From Pedobacter frigidisoli (GTDB taxonomy: Bacteria; Bacteroidota; Bacteroidia; Sphingobacteriales; Sphingobacteriaceae): 64,000 bases of DNA. Shown here in pieces: positions 63,034 to 64,000 of the stretch. The notes under the pieces were generated by a model. It did not search any database. It had not been told where the DNA came from and worked only from the letters and a program-made list of their open reading frames with translations. Both the position numbers and the translations under genes were made by a program. The DNA is taken from positions 62,001 to 126,000 of the forward strand of contig NZ_SJSN01000016.1 in NCBI RefSeq assembly GCF_004331675.1. The letters are read 5' to 3'. Positions within the stretch are counted from its first letter, which is position 1. Each line of letters begins with the position of its first letter.

Positions 63034-63715
63034 AAAAAACAAATGAGAATAAACGGTTTATAATTTTTCTTGCTTTTGAGATGCCTGATGATGGATTTCG
63101 TTCCAAAGCGAAATCATTATCTTGACTAGCAATTACAGATTGATTTATTTGTCCAGAAGTTAAGAGGTGAAAAAAGATTTTAGCTGTATTCAGCGCATCT
63201 GATAAAGCATTATGTGATGCTTTTGGTTCTTCATCAAACAGTTCAGCATAAAACGCATTTAATTTCAAAAGTTCGACACTTGGGTTTTTAACAAACGGCG
63301 CACTGGCTTTCATTGTACAAAAGAACGGTTGTTTTTTAAAGATGCTGGAAACGCCAATTCTTTCATATTCAACATTAATCATGTGGTAGTCGAATTCCAT
63401 AAAATGACCAATAATTAAAGGCTTGTAGTTTTCAACATCCTCTTCAAACTTTAGCATTACATTTTTTCTATCCTCACCATGAGCAACTAGGTAATCTTTT
63501 GTAATGTGATGAATATTTTGTGATGATTGCGCAATTTTAAAATCATTATTATTTATATAGTGGTTTTCTCTTTTAACCTCATTGTAATTCTTATCGTAAA
63601 TAATCCAAGCAAATTGTATAATATACGGCCAGCTCTTTTCGTCTGCGTAAGGTGCAGACCAATTTTTTGGCAAACCAGAGGTTTCGGTATCTACTAAAAG
63701 GAAAAAATCTTGCAA
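63026..63715 (-). CDS. DnaQ-like 3'-5' exonuclease
   Basis: 229 residues from a TTG start at 63715. The DEDD exonuclease motifs are Exo I LLVDTETSGLP (D, E), Exo II IIGHFMEFDYHMINVEY (D), and Exo III ASHNALSDALNTAKIF (H and D). It would degrade nucleic-acid 3' ends. No polymerase or PHP domain is fused. It is paired with the cNMP/CBS/DUF294 gene by an eight-base overlap, an arrangement also known in Proteobacteria, so its activity may be tied to that signalling protein. Confidence 0.92.
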   Translation of the reverse strand: MQDFFLLVDTETSGLPKNWSAPYADEKSWPYIIQFAWIIYDKNYNEVKRENHYINNNDFKIAQSSQNIHHITKDYLVAHGEDRKNVMLKFEEDVENYKPLIIGHFMEFDYHMINVEYERIGVSSIFKKQPFFCTMKASAPFVKNPSVELLKLNAFYAELFDEEPKASHNALSDALNTAKIFFHLLTSGQINQSVIASQDNDFALERNPSSGISKARKIINRLFSFVFYG

Positions 63716-63736
63716 GCTTGAAAATATTTGAGTTAG

Positions 63737-63765
63737 GATAACCCCACATCATCAAATGGGTTATC
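63737..63765 (-). other. Hairpin at the 5' end of the exonuclease transcript
   Basis: GATAACCC and GGGTTATC pair perfectly. It lies just downstream of a -7-like box (63770-63777, minus strand), so it would start the mRNA leader. Confidence 0.4.
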
Positions 63766-63769
63766 TAGC

Positions 63770-63777
63770 CAAATATA
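63770..63777 (-). promoter_or_regulatory. Predicted -7 box of the exonuclease gene
   Basis: The minus strand reads TATATTTG, a full match to TAnnTTTG, about 55 bases before the TTG start at 63715. Positions 63778-64000 hold no credible gene. The segment contains TTTGCG/CGCAAAG-like words common in intergenic DNA of this group. Confidence 0.45.
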
Positions 63778-64000
63778 GCTAATTAAACAAGATGGTTAGT
63801 CGCAAAGGTGACAAAGTTTTCCGCATAAAAAGCAGAGCTTGGTGACGCTTTAATAAAAAAACAATAGTCATCACTGGAATGATATGAAATTTTTCGCGTT
63901 TTTCTTAGCGTTCTTTGTGACTTAAAACTCTGTATTCTTTGCGGTTAAATTAGTTAAATATGAATTCTTTTTATTTAATATTTAATGCCATAAATGCCAC

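Noticed and set aside
63778-64000. Coding potential at the right edge
   Set aside because: No frame of useful length with a start is seen; only AT-rich sequence with CGCAAAG/CTTTGCG-like words.

Overview
The window looks like a chromosomal segment of a Sphingobacteriaceae bacterium (Bacteroidota), most likely Pedobacter or a close relative. The DNA is AT-rich. It carries a SusC/SusD pair with a FecI/FecR-type sigma and anti-sigma system, a GH109-type oxidoreductase, DUF3667 and DUF3347 proteins and many small outer-membrane barrel proteins. Several genes have Bacteroidota-style -7 boxes (TAnnTTTG), and at least four start with TTG. No rRNA, tRNA, CRISPR array, prophage or insertion sequence was recognised. 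The genus assignment is inference from gene content.

Layout. 1-9.8 kb: a partial MerR regulator, alaS, three tandem paralogous secreted Tyr-rich proteins (minus strand), gatB, a TlpA-like lipoprotein, an OmpR/PhoB-type regulator behind a Pho-box-like repeat, and an RluA-type pseudouridine synthase. 9.8-14.6 kb: a CLC chloride channel with CBS domains, a sigma-54 activator of the NtrC class, and a class A beta-lactamase-like serine hydrolase. 14.6-19.9 kb: a cobalamin riboswitch followed by a BtuB receptor, a DUF6580 membrane protein, a BtuF-like protein without signal peptide, a sirtuin and a PP-loop ATPase. 20-25.4 kb: two small proteins, then the methionine unit metY-metX-hom (minus strand) behind a SAM-I riboswitch and a 39-codon reading frame ending in Cys-Cys-Cys. 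25.5-32.9 kb: a secreted unknown, a glycosyltransferase/glycosidase-like fusion, Ku, an esterase lipoprotein, a SpoIIAA-like protein, a 50-residue Lys-rich protein, MscS and a single-domain response regulator. 33-36.7 kb: bacteriophytochrome, response regulator, heme oxygenase, and a small histone-H1-like gene. 36.8-46.7 kb: a glycan-use locus (LacI regulator, GH109, ECF sigma, FecR, SusC, SusD). 46.8-64 kb: mostly housekeeping genes, including a metallo-hydrolase, miaA, two barrel proteins, citrate synthase, a nucleoside transporter, a bifunctional nuclease, etfA/etfB, ChrA, and a DnaQ-like exonuclease with a cNMP/CBS/DUF294 protein.

How the parts work together. The B12 locus couples riboswitch control to an uptake set with no recognisable BtuCD. 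The methionine operon appears to have two leader inputs, SAM through the riboswitch and possibly cysteine through a Cys-rich leader peptide. The glycan locus has LacI-type operators on both sides of its repressor gene, plus a trans-envelope sigma/anti-sigma relay. Sigma-54-like promoters precede two of the three tandem secreted proteins and one barrel protein, and a sigma-54 activator lies in the same window. Four palindromic GTCAT...GAAG...ATC repeats sit in the gaps of the first 12 kb.

The most promising novel element is the SAM-I riboswitch / Cys-rich leader arrangement at 25.1-25.35 kb, followed by the atypical B12 operon.
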